From positions 186,001 to 250,000 of the forward strand of contig NZ_JADOVH010000001.1 in NCBI RefSeq assembly GCF_015751965.1: a DNA stretch of 64,000 bases, in the 5' to 3' direction. The notes under the pieces were generated by a model. The model had not been told where the DNA came from, did not search any database, and saw only the letters and a list, made by a program, of their open reading frames with translations. Made by a program: the position numbers and the translations under genes. Shown here in pieces: positions 8,282 to 15,205 of the stretch. Within the stretch, counting starts at the first letter, position 1. Each line of letters begins with the position of its first letter. The DNA is from Frigoribacterium sp. CG_9.8 (GTDB lineage Bacteria; Actinomycetota; Actinomycetes; Actinomycetales; Microbacteriaceae).

Positions 8282-8598
8282 GCACCTGCACGATCACCCT
8301 GCCCAACGACGAGACCATCACCATCGACGAGAGCGAGTACGAGGTGTCGAACGGCAACCTGCACCTCGCCCCCTACGCCGCCGTCAGCTTCCTCGAAGAT
8401 TGGTGCCCAGCGCAGACCGCCGAGACTGGCAACCTGTACGCCTGGTCCGCTGTCGGAGAGTCAAGCTCGGAGCCGCTGGTCATCGCCTTCTCGGACGGCG
8501 ACGACATCAGCTTCGAGTGGTGGTTCACCGACGTTGACACCGGCTGGTTCAACCTCGCAGACTTCCGCAGCTACATCGAGTTCGAGGTGAACAAGTGA
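8278..8598 (+). CDS. Hypothetical phage protein, 106 aa
   Basis: Coupled start. Acidic, beta-rich, with aromatic residues near the C-terminus (FEWWFTDVDTGWFNL). Function unknown. Confidence 0.55.
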   Translation: MSTCTITLPNDETITIDESEYEVSNGNLHLAPYAAVSFLEDWCPAQTAETGNLYAWSAVGESSSEPLVIAFSDGDDISFEWWFTDVDTGWFNLADFRSYIEFEVNK

Positions 8599-9170
8599 GC
8601 GTCCTCGACCTCGAAGCGACCGCAGCGGCCCGAGCCGCCAACCCGACCCTGAGCGTCTTCGACACGGGGGAGATGCTGGAGCCCACCTACGCTTACGGAC
8701 TCGCCGAAAAGCGAGACGGTTACTGGAAGACCGGCACGGTGGACTTCGACAACGACGAGGGCGCTACGGTGTTCACGATCTTCGCCCACCCCAGCACGAT
8801 CGACGACGACACCACGCTAATCCAGATCGACACGCTGGCCGGTGACAAGTTCCGAATCATGCTGAACGACGGCACGGTCTACTTCGGCAACCCCCAGCGG
8901 GAGGCCGAAGACGACACTATGTGCTGGAAATGCTGGGGCATCATCCCGCCGGAAGGGGTCACCATGGTCCCCGACGACGGCGAGCTGTGCGACTGCAAGC
9001 CCGAGAGCGCCCTGGTCGAGAAGCTCATCGGCCAGTACGACGCCAACCAGGCCGAGTACGACTCACACCCCGAAGACGAGCAGGTCGGTAAGGTCTACGA
9101 GACTTATGAAGACAACCTGATAGAACTCAGCCACGCACTAATCCATGCTCTACGGAAGGACACCAAATGA
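8595..9170 (+). CDS. Hypothetical protein with zinc-like CxxC and CxC, 191 aa
   Basis: GTG start coupled to the previous stop. Residues about 110-140 contain CWKC and, about 20 residues later, CDC, a plausible single zinc site. The C-terminal 55 residues are helical. Not recognised. Confidence 0.6.
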   Translation: MSVLDLEATAAARAANPTLSVFDTGEMLEPTYAYGLAEKRDGYWKTGTVDFDNDEGATVFTIFAHPSTIDDDTTLIQIDTLAGDKFRIMLNDGTVYFGNPQREAEDDTMCWKCWGIIPPEGVTMVPDDGELCDCKPESALVEKLIGQYDANQAEYDSHPEDEQVGKVYETYEDNLIELSHALIHALRKDTK

Positions 9171-9553
9171 AGAAGTTCATCAAGACCCACAAGGCAACCC
9201 TGATCGGCGCGACCGCAGCGCTTCTCGTCGGAGTCGGCATTGGCGGTGCAGGCGGTGGCACTCCAGCCCCCGCTGTCGCCGAGGCGCAGACCAAGACGGT
9301 AACCGTCACCAACGAGGTGACGCCTCCCGTCTGCGCCGATGCACTCGACTCCGCCGAACGCCTTATGGGGCTCGCCTCTGAGGGCTTTCAGCTCAGCAGT
9401 GAGGCGATTACGCTCATCAGCCGGTTCGACTTCGACGGCGCAAACGCCAAGAGCGCAGAGATGGGCGCCATGGTGGGCCAGATCGGTGCCGAGCGAGCGA
9501 ATTTCGATGGCCTCGACGCTGAGTGCCGGGCGAGCGGAGGAGACGGCGCATGA
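9167..9553 (+). CDS. Secreted or membrane-anchored protein, 128 aa
   Basis: MKKFIKTHK gives a basic N-terminus, followed by a hydrophobic segment (LIGATAALLVGVGIGG) and a small-residue region with a possible AVA-EA cleavage site. The mature part has two Cys that could form a disulfide and is otherwise helical. Probably exported or anchored during lysogeny or infection; role unknown. Confidence 0.6.
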   Translation: MKKFIKTHKATLIGATAALLVGVGIGGAGGGTPAPAVAEAQTKTVTVTNEVTPPVCADALDSAERLMGLASEGFQLSSEAITLISRFDFDGANAKSAEMGAMVGQIGAERANFDGLDAECRASGGDGA

Positions 9554-9885
9554 ATAGCCCGCTAATCCGTACTGTCATCATCCACAACTACAAGCCGATC
9601 CCCGGCCGAGCCAAGACGGGCGGCTTCGACTTCGCCCCTGAGGGAAGCGACTACGAGGCAGACCTCCGTGTGCAGTTCGACCTCCAGACCGACACCGCCC
9701 ACCACGACTACACGCCAACCCACGAACACCGGCTCATCCGGCTTCGGGTGCCGGATTACTTCAACTCCGAGCAGTTGACCAACTACATCGACAACCTGCT
9801 CACCCTGTTCGAGATGGGCATGTACGACGACACCAACAACGACCTGGGGAAGCACATCCCCACGAAGGAGGACACCCATGCCTGA
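9550..9885 (+). CDS. Hypothetical phage protein, 111 aa
   Basis: ATG 9550 overlaps the previous stop by 4 bases and is preferred over a longer frame opening upstream. Beta-rich with HHDYTPTHEHRLIRLRVP. The palindrome TAGCCCGCTAA lies within codons 2-5, so any DNA-binding role of that motif is superimposed on coding sequence. Confidence 0.6.
   Translation: MNSPLIRTVIIHNYKPIPGRAKTGGFDFAPEGSDYEADLRVQFDLQTDTAHHDYTPTHEHRLIRLRVPDYFNSEQLTNYIDNLLTLFEMGMYDDTNNDLGKHIPTKEDTHA
9555..9565 (+). promoter_or_regulatory. Operator-like palindrome, copy 3
   Basis: TAGC-CC-GCTAA just after the ATG of the 9550 gene, at a gene boundary. Same core as the other dispersed copies. Confidence 0.4.
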
Positions 9886-10207
9886 CCTCACCGGCTACTG
9901 GGCCAAGTACGACACCACCCTCAAGCGAATCCGCGACGAGAAGCCGAAGGACCTCGCCGAGCTGAAAGTGATCCTCGACGACTTCGAGCCTCCTTCCTCT
10001 GGCGTCGCATTCTTCCCGAACGCCGCCGACGACCAGCTCGATGACGCCCTGATCGACGCGGGATGGCGCATCCACTACATCGAGAGCGACTACCTCTGGG
10101 AAGCGAAGAGCCCCACGGGCTCCCGCATCCACTTCACTGAGGGCGACGTCCACGATGGACCCTGGGCGCCATGGCCCAAACCAACCGAAAGCGAGACCCC
10201 CGCATGA
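9878..10207 (+). CDS. Hypothetical phage protein, 109 aa
   Basis: ATG 9878 overlaps the previous gene by 8 bases, with SD AAGGAGG. Acidic, alpha/beta, ending in the Pro-rich WAPWPKPTESETPA. Function unknown. Confidence 0.6.
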   Translation: MPDLTGYWAKYDTTLKRIRDEKPKDLAELKVILDDFEPPSSGVAFFPNAADDQLDDALIDAGWRIHYIESDYLWEAKSPTGSRIHFTEGDVHDGPWAPWPKPTESETPA

Positions 10208-10773
10208 CCCGCATAACCCCCGAAGCCGACGCCGCAGTCGAGAACGCCGGCCGCAAATGGATCGCCTACAAGATCGAGATGCTGGGGCTCGAATCCCGAG
10301 TCCGAGCCCGCATCGAGGCCGACATGGAGGCCGCGATCAGCGGGCACAGCCTGGAGGTAGCCCGCGCCCTTCGAGCCGCCCTCGACATCGGCGCGACCAA
10401 AGTGGCGCTCCGCAAGGTAACCAGCAAGAACCCCGGCACGATCGAGAGCTTCCTGGCCCTGCTGGACCCCAAGAAGGAGGCAGTGACCGTCAAGTCACTA
10501 GATGGGCTCAAGCTCTTCTGGGGCTTGCTCAACGGCACGCTCAACATCACCCTCGACTCCGCGACGATCGTCACCACCGAGTTCGACCGGGGCAACCCGC
10601 TCGACTGGAGTGCTCTGTTCGAGGTGTTCGTCCGGCCTGGTGACGGCAAGGTGCTGATCGACGCGATCGACACCTCGGGCCAGGTCGGCGCTGGCGTCAC
10701 CGAGTGGCTGCGTGCCGACCGAGCCAACGAGGAGGCGGTGATCGCATGGGTTACGGCCAACCCGCAGGCCTGA
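10204..10773 (+). CDS. Hypothetical protein sharing a GATKVALRKVT motif, 189 aa
   Basis: ATG 10204 overlaps the previous TGA. Residues 20-75 are helical and basic, ending in GATKVALRKVTSKNPGT; almost the same block is in the 11164 gene, so the two are paralogous over that region. The C-terminal 110 residues are beta-rich and unique to this gene. Possibly a nucleic-acid-binding helical hairpin; not demonstrated. Confidence 0.6.
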   Translation: MTRITPEADAAVENAGRKWIAYKIEMLGLESRVRARIEADMEAAISGHSLEVARALRAALDIGATKVALRKVTSKNPGTIESFLALLDPKKEAVTVKSLDGLKLFWGLLNGTLNITLDSATIVTTEFDRGNPLDWSALFEVFVRPGDGKVLIDAIDTSGQVGAGVTEWLRADRANEEAVIAWVTANPQA

Positions 10774-11012
10774 TTGCCGTCCCGCCGCTGCCCACCCCGC
10801 CGCTGGCGCCAGTGCTCGACATCTGGGCGCTGAACCGCGGCGACCGGGTAAACGTCGCAGGTAAGATCCGCACCGTTGACAAGGTGGTGCTCAGACCCAC
10901 CGCCGGGACGCTCGTTCGCTGGCAGGAGGGCAACTGGACGGAGGCCCCCGGCCCATACAACAGCGCCCACTTCCTCGAAGCCGTCGGTGCTCACCTGGAG
11001 CAGGCCGCATGA
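10746..11012 (+). CDS. Hypothetical Pro-rich protein, 88 aa
   Basis: ATG 10746 lies inside the end of the previous gene (28-base overlap) but has a strong SD, GAGGAGG, about 10 bases upstream. A Pro-rich N-terminus (VPPLPTPPLAPVL) precedes an SH3-like beta pattern (GDRVNVAGKIRTVDKVVLR). Function unknown. Confidence 0.55.
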   Translation: MGYGQPAGLIAVPPLPTPPLAPVLDIWALNRGDRVNVAGKIRTVDKVVLRPTAGTLVRWQEGNWTEAPGPYNSAHFLEAVGAHLEQAA

Positions 11013-11140
11013 CGTGCGACCAGTTCGACGACATGGTGCGCGAGTACCGGCTCGAGGAAGCCCGAGACGAGGAGGCCAACGAGGACGACCACTTCGCCGA
11101 GTTGGCGGAGCAAGAAGCGGAGCTGCTGTGGAGACAGTAG
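11009..11140 (+). CDS. Small acidic protein, 43 aa
   Basis: ATGA overlap with the preceding gene. Very acidic single helix (EEARDEEANEDDHFAELAEQ). Supported by coupling only; function unknown. Confidence 0.5.
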   Translation: MTCDQFDDMVREYRLEEARDEEANEDDHFAELAEQEAELLWRQ

Positions 11141-11163
11141 CCCATAGGCAGAAGGAGAAACGC

Positions 11164-11469
11164 ATGACACTTACAGTAGGCTTTGTCGGCATGAACACCC
11201 ACCAAGCAATCGAAGAAGCCGGGCGCGTTTGGCGTTCCACCATCACACCGATCCCCGAGGTCAAGAAGCGCATCCGGCGTGAGGCTGAGGAGAAGATCGA
11301 GCGTGAGATTGCTGAGCGCCGCGAAGTCGCCGCCCGAGCGATCAACTACGCGATCGACCACGGAGCTACCAAGGTGGCCCTCCGCAAGGTCACCACGAAG
11401 GACCACTACGGCTTCGAGGAGTACGTCAGCCTCGGTGCCGAGCTGGCCCGCGAGGAGGCTGCGGAGTGA
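11164..11469 (+). CDS. Hypothetical protein, paralog of the 10204 product, 101 aa
   Basis: SD AGGAGAAACGC before ATG 11164. Helices rich in Arg and Glu (RREAEEKIEREIAERR) lead to GATKVALRKVTTKDHYG, matching the 10204 protein. It lacks that protein's beta-rich C-terminal half, so it looks like a stand-alone copy of the shared module. Confidence 0.6.
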   Translation: MTLTVGFVGMNTHQAIEEAGRVWRSTITPIPEVKKRIRREAEEKIEREIAERREVAARAINYAIDHGATKVALRKVTTKDHYGFEEYVSLGAELAREEAAE

Positions 11470-11645
11470 CCGGGAGCTGGCAGGACCCGAAGATGGGCGC
11501 TGCGTTCCACAAGCTGCACGGCGGCTCGCCGAAGCACAATGCGGTGCCCGAGATGTTCGAGTCGGGATGGGAGGCAGGGCGCATCGCCTTCGCCAAGGAA
11601 CTCGCAGCGACGGATCCCACCGTGATCGACGGGAGCGCCAAGTGA
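11466..11645 (+). CDS. Hypothetical protein, 59 aa
   Basis: GTG start coupled to the previous stop; its stop overlaps the next GTG at 11642. Mixed sequence (GSWQDPKMGAAFHKLHGG). No known motif. Confidence 0.5.
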   Translation: MTGSWQDPKMGAAFHKLHGGSPKHNAVPEMFESGWEAGRIAFAKELAATDPTVIDGSAK

Positions 11646-11878
11646 GCACCGACACACTGGAGGAGGTCGACCTCGACGTCAAGGTCACCGACGCTGGAGA
11701 CCACGACCTCTTCGCCCACTACTGCCGGAAGGCCGACATCGAACGCTCCATGTTCGAGGGCATCGACATCACCGCGCTCTGCGGCAAGAAGTGGCGGCCC
11801 AGCCGCGACTTCGCCGCCTTCCCGGTGTGCCCCGACTGCAAGGAAATCTGGGAGACGATGCAGGTGACACCAGAATGA
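11642..11878 (+). CDS. DUF3039-like zinc-binding protein, 78 aa
   Basis: GTG start coupled to the previous TGA. FAHY, then ALCGKKWRPSRD and PVCPDCKEIW, are the hallmark blocks of DUF3039 proteins of actinobacteria, with one His and three Cys that could bind zinc. Its presence in a prophage suggests exchange with a host gene family. Function of the family is unknown. Confidence 0.7.
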   Translation: MSTDTLEEVDLDVKVTDAGDHDLFAHYCRKADIERSMFEGIDITALCGKKWRPSRDFAAFPVCPDCKEIWETMQVTPE

Positions 11879-13407
11879 AGCTCACCCCACGGCCCGACCA
11901 GGAGGAGAAGATCCAGCGCGTCCTCCGGGAGCCCACCCAGGGCGCGCTGATCGCTGACGACATGGGCAAGGGAAAGACGCTCATGGGAGCTGAAATCCTG
12001 ACCCGCTCCGATTGGAACCGGGTGCTCATCACCGGAGTGCGCGATACCTCCAAGCAGTGGGCCGCGACGATCGACGGGCAGAGCGACGGCCGCGTGAAGC
12101 TGCGCGTCATGAACTCACTGGTCGGCGGGGAGAAGAACTGGGCGGCCTTCATGGAGGGAGAGCCTGGCGTCTACTTCGCCGGGATCCAGTGGCTCACCAG
12201 CCGCGACTGGGAGGTCATCCAGACCCTCGACCACAACGGCAACACCAAGCCCGTCTTAGACAAGAAGACGGGGTTGCCGACCGGCAAGGTCGAGTCGCAG
12301 AGCGTCCACAAGGAGCTGTTCCGCCGGCGCCTCAACACGAAGAAGCGACACATCGACGCCGTGATCTTCGATGAGGTCCACAAGATGCAGAACCGCCACT
12401 CGCAGGCTGCTCGCTCGATCACCTCGATCAAGAGCGACTGGCGGATCGGGATGTCCGGCACATTCATGGGTAACAACTTTCAGGGAGCCTGGAAGGTCAC
12501 CCGCTGGATCTGGCCGGACCTCATCGACAACTCTTTCGTCCGCTGGCGACATGTCTGGTGCTCGCTCGAGTACCCCACCGGCCCAGGGGGAGACCCGATC
12601 CGCGATCGCTTCGGCGCTCCGACGGAGAAGGTCGTGGGGGAGAAAGACGAGGGTGCCTACGTCGCCCAGCTCCCCTGCTACATCCGGGACGAGCCGGATC
12701 CGGTGCCGCTACCGCGGATCGTCAAGGTGAAGCTCACCCCCCAGCAGAGCGCGCAGTACCTCTCGATGGAGGACAAGTCGATGGCATGGGTGCCGTCCAG
12801 CAAGCTGATGGGGCGAGAGCCCCTCCTGGCCGACCTGACGATCACGCAGCGACAGCGACTCCGCACGATGACACTCGGCGAGGTTCGCCTCGACGAGGAC
12901 GATCGGGTCACCTTCGACATCGACACGCCTAGCGCGAAGCTCAACTCGCTCAAGTTCATCATCGACAATATCTGGCAAAATATGCCCGTCCTGATCGGCT
13001 GCTACAGCGTCGACTTCGTTGACGTGGCCACAGCGCGGCTGCAGCGTGCCGGCTACGGTGCGGTCGCCTGGCACGGGGGCATCCCGCCTAAGAAACGGGA
13101 GGACATCAAACAGCGCTTCATCGCCCGAGACCCAACTGCCCGCTATCTGGTTTGCACCATCCCCAGCATCGGAACGGGCACTGATGGCCTGCAATTTGCA
13201 TGCTCTAAGCTCGTATGGCTCGAAGAATCAGAGTCACAGATCGATAACGAACAGTTCGTCAAGCGGTCATTCCGTGATGGAATGACTACTGACTTCGGAG
13301 AATTCGAGCACGTCAAGATCGTCGCCGAGGGAACGATCGACGAAGGAATCATCATGCGGCATGACGCTGCCTCGCAGTCAATGCGCAACTCACTCCGGGC
13401 TGCTTAG
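11875..13407 (+). CDS. SNF2-type DEAD/DEAH helicase, 510 aa
   Basis: ATG 11875 overlaps the previous TGA. Domain 1 has ADDMGKGKT (motif I, about residues 27-35), VIFDEVHKM (motif II, about 164) and GMSGT (motif III). Domain 2 has VLIGCYSVDFVD, WHGGIPPKKRE and GTGTDGLQFA before LVWLEES and a QIDNEQFVKR motif-VI-like block. This is the two-RecA-fold architecture of SF2/SNF2 phage helicases that remodel DNA in replication or recombination. The stop codon sits inside a perfect palindrome copy. Confidence 0.85.
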   Translation: MKLTPRPDQEEKIQRVLREPTQGALIADDMGKGKTLMGAEILTRSDWNRVLITGVRDTSKQWAATIDGQSDGRVKLRVMNSLVGGEKNWAAFMEGEPGVYFAGIQWLTSRDWEVIQTLDHNGNTKPVLDKKTGLPTGKVESQSVHKELFRRRLNTKKRHIDAVIFDEVHKMQNRHSQAARSITSIKSDWRIGMSGTFMGNNFQGAWKVTRWIWPDLIDNSFVRWRHVWCSLEYPTGPGGDPIRDRFGAPTEKVVGEKDEGAYVAQLPCYIRDEPDPVPLPRIVKVKLTPQQSAQYLSMEDKSMAWVPSSKLMGREPLLADLTITQRQRLRTMTLGEVRLDEDDRVTFDIDTPSAKLNSLKFIIDNIWQNMPVLIGCYSVDFVDVATARLQRAGYGAVAWHGGIPPKKREDIKQRFIARDPTARYLVCTIPSIGTGTDGLQFACSKLVWLEESESQIDNEQFVKRSFRDGMTTDFGEFEHVKIVAEGTIDEGIIMRHDAASQSMRNSLRAA

Positions 13408-13415
13408 CCCGCTAA
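13404..13415 (+). promoter_or_regulatory. Operator-like palindrome, copy 4 (perfect 12-mer)
   Basis: TTAGC-CC-GCTAA, fully symmetric. It contains the helicase stop codon (TAG 13405-13407) and lies 14 bases before the next ATG. Confidence 0.5.
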
Positions 13416-13428
13416 TGGAAGGATCTGT

Positions 13429-13998
13429 ATGACTACCGCTACTGTCACCACACTCGCTCGAACCCAGCCCAAGAGCCGCGGGAGAACCCAGGTCGAGCGC
13501 CTCAAGAACACGATCGAGATAGAGAACATCGAGCGGCTGCGCAAGGAGGGGGCCAACCGAGCCCCGCGCTTCTCGGCGCAACACAAGTTCGTGCTCATCC
13601 TGCTCCTGTCGTTGGCGCTGTTCATGGCCGCCGCCTCCTTCATCACCTCCTTCAACGGCCTGTTCGGTGCCGCAGCGTGGGCGATCGGCGACAAGACACC
13701 GTGGCTCCAGGTCGCCGCCCCGGTGATGTTCGACGTGGCAATCATCGCCTTCACCTTGAAGCTGTTCATGGACCGCGAGGAGGGCGTCTCCATCCGCTCT
13801 AACTGGGCCTGGATCGGTGTCCTCGCCGCGGTGAGCGCTACGGCGAACGTCTTCCATACGCTGACCGTCACCACCGCCACCACGCTCCCTCAGCTCGTGA
13901 TGGGCTGCGTCATCTCCGGCTGCTCCCCGTTCCTCCTGGCTCTCGTCATCGACGTCGCCGCCTCCAAGGTATTCAAGCGCCCCGAGGCCGCCAAGTGA
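13429..13998 (+). CDS. DUF2637-like integral membrane protein, 189 aa
   Basis: SD GGAAGGATC before ATG 13429. A basic, helical N-terminal 50 residues precede four hydrophobic helices: LILLLSLALFMAAASF, a segment around VAAPVMFDVAIIAF, WAWIGVLAAVSATA and QLVMGCVISGCSPFLLALVI. The pattern resembles the DUF2637 membrane family found on actinobacterial plasmids, ICEs and phages. Probably cytoplasmic-membrane located; role unknown. Confidence 0.65.
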   Translation: MTTATVTTLARTQPKSRGRTQVERLKNTIEIENIERLRKEGANRAPRFSAQHKFVLILLLSLALFMAAASFITSFNGLFGAAAWAIGDKTPWLQVAAPVMFDVAIIAFTLKLFMDREEGVSIRSNWAWIGVLAAVSATANVFHTLTVTTATTLPQLVMGCVISGCSPFLLALVIDVAASKVFKRPEAAK

Positions 13999-14201
13999 CC
14001 GCCCGCGCTGAGCGGAAGCTCCTGCGCCGGCTGGGCCGAGCGCTCGAGTTGCAGCGACACTGCAAGACCGACCAGATTATCGCCGGTCATCCCCACCTCG
14101 CGGGGCAGAGCCAGTCGAAAATCGCCCAGCTCGAGGCCGAGCGCGAGGCCTGCTGCAAGCGGCTCGACCGCTTGGCGCGGCCCCACGTCGAGACGGTGTA
14201 G
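13995..14201 (+). CDS. Hypothetical basic protein, 68 aa
   Basis: GTG overlaps the membrane-protein stop. Strongly basic and helical (RAERKLLRRLGRALELQRH) with a C-terminal coiled-coil-like segment. Function unknown. Confidence 0.5.
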   Translation: MTARAERKLLRRLGRALELQRHCKTDQIIAGHPHLAGQSQSKIAQLEAEREACCKRLDRLARPHVETV

Positions 14202-14350
14202 CTATCCGTTTCAAGTTCTCAGTAGAGCTGCGCGTAGAGCGCACGCCAAAGGAGGTCGAGGAGCCCACTGGCCCCGAAGGGACCACATCCAGCCACGAGC
14301 TGGCATATCAGCCGAGCTACATCGGATTCAAGGCGAACGAAGGAGAATGA
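14198..14350 (+). other. Open frame without a normal start codon
   Basis: A frame readable from about 14198 to TGA 14348-14350 encodes a coherent peptide, AIRFKFSVELRVER...YIGFKANEGE. Its stop overlaps the next ATG in the ATGA manner typical of this operon. No ATG, GTG or TTG occurs in frame. It could use a rare start, be joined to the upstream gene by frameshifting, or be a broken gene. Confidence 0.35.
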
Positions 14351-14634
14351 TGGACCAGGAAGAAAAGCACGAACTGCTCAACGGCTACGACCAGTGGAAG
14401 CGTCGGGTTGGCCAGGCCGAGCCCGACGTGTCACCGAACGCATATCTGCTAACCCTGCATACGGAGAAGATGTTCACCGCTTTGGCCGAGGCAGTCACCA
14501 GCGCTAATGCGTCAGTCGAGAGGCTCGAGAGCATCATTGTGGAGGAGCTGAACAGTGGCGACAGCGGCAGCGGGGAACTCACTACCGGGTTGCAGTCGAT
14601 CGTCGCCGAGCTGCGTACCATCCGCTATCCGTGA
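14347..14634 (+). CDS. Hypothetical helical protein, 95 aa
   Basis: AAGGAGAATG places the SD directly before ATG 14347. Helical with heptad-like hydrophobics (VERLESIIVEELNS...LQSIVAELRTI), consistent with an oligomerising coiled coil. Function unknown. Confidence 0.55.
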   Translation: MMDQEEKHELLNGYDQWKRRVGQAEPDVSPNAYLLTLHTEKMFTALAEAVTSANASVERLESIIVEELNSGDSGSGELTTGLQSIVAELRTIRYP

Positions 14635-14948
14635 TGAGTGCCTCAAAGCGAAAGGCCCAACAGTTCATCCGTAACACCGCCGACCGTGAGTTCGAGGAGG
14701 CGCACCTGGACGGCTTGATTCTCAAGTGCAGGCAGCCCGGCTCCTGGAAGTATTACATCGGCTTCAAACCAAGCGATAGGCCAAGCCCAGAAGGAGCTGC
14801 CCGGCTCTGTGGGGGTGTGCCTGGCGTGTCCGAGAAGTGCCCGCTAATTGAGGCATGCAGGGCCTTCGCTCACAACCTTCCACCCGGCATCGCCGATGGC
14901 GTGTGGGGCGGTCAGGTCTGGATTGATGGCGTGATTCAGACCGACTAA
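14634..14948 (+). CDS. WhiB-like protein with unusual Cys spacing, 104 aa
   Basis: ATG shares a base with the upstream TGA; a GTG at 14631 is an alternative start. The C-terminal half has EKCPLIEACRAFA, the C-x5-C of WhiB proteins, followed by GVWGGQ, the family's glycine-rich turn. The remaining two Cys (KCRQP and RLCGG) are not in the usual C-x2-C arrangement: RLC to EKC is nine residues. WhiB proteins bind a 4Fe-4S cluster and regulate transcription through sigma factors; actinophage versions can block host WhiB function. Here cluster binding is uncertain. Confidence 0.65.
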   Translation: MSASKRKAQQFIRNTADREFEEAHLDGLILKCRQPGSWKYYIGFKPSDRPSPEGAARLCGGVPGVSEKCPLIEACRAFAHNLPPGIADGVWGGQVWIDGVIQTD

Positions 14949-14975
14949 AAATTAGTCAGAAAAACCTCTTGTGTT

Positions 14976-14991
14976 TTGCTGGCTAAATACG
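14976..14991 (+). promoter_or_regulatory. Operator-like palindrome, copy 5, between -35 and -10
   Basis: TTGCTGGCTAAATACG. Fourteen bases from 14978 are identical to the copy at 4888-4901. It lies inside the spacer of the predicted promoter, an ideal repressor position. Confidence 0.55.
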
Positions 14992-15145
14992 CTACCTTAA
15001 TAGTCACAGGTAGTCACAGTGACTGCCTCCCGAGTGAACGGAGGTCAGAGTGTTCCAGCCAGACACCGTTAGGAGGTAAGTCGCTCCCCCTGTTAGAGAC
15101 CAATCCAACAAGGAGTGACCACCATCAACAGGCCATGCAGGACCC

Positions 15146-15182
15146 GGCCGGGGTAGGTAGCAACACAGCTACCTTCCCGGCC
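15146..15182 (+). promoter_or_regulatory. Strong hairpin before the Cas4-like gene
   Basis: GGCCGGGGTAGGTAGC pairs with GCTACCTTCCCGGCC across the 6-base loop AACACA, with one small internal mismatch. It ends 23 bases before ATG 15206 and has no T tract. It may be an attenuator or mRNA stabiliser rather than a terminator. Confidence 0.5.
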
Positions 15183-15205
15183 CTCAACACGAACGGAGCA
15201 ACAAA

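Larger units (their letters stand above)
14949..15205 (+). promoter_or_regulatory. Leader region of the recombination/replication operon
   Basis: No convincing gene. A promoter-like pair, TTGTGT (14969-14974) and TACCTT (14993-14998, 18-bp spacer), flanks a palindrome copy. Downstream are repeated TAGTCACA words, a hairpin formed by TGCCTCC with GGAGGTCA around 15022-15050, and a strong hairpin just before the start at 15206. The layout suggests a repressible promoter with a structured 5' leader. Confidence 0.5.

Noticed and set aside
10266-11345. Long - strand frame of 359 codons
   Set aside because: It spans six tightly coupled + strand genes, is Ser/Arg/Ala-rich and has no recognisable domain.
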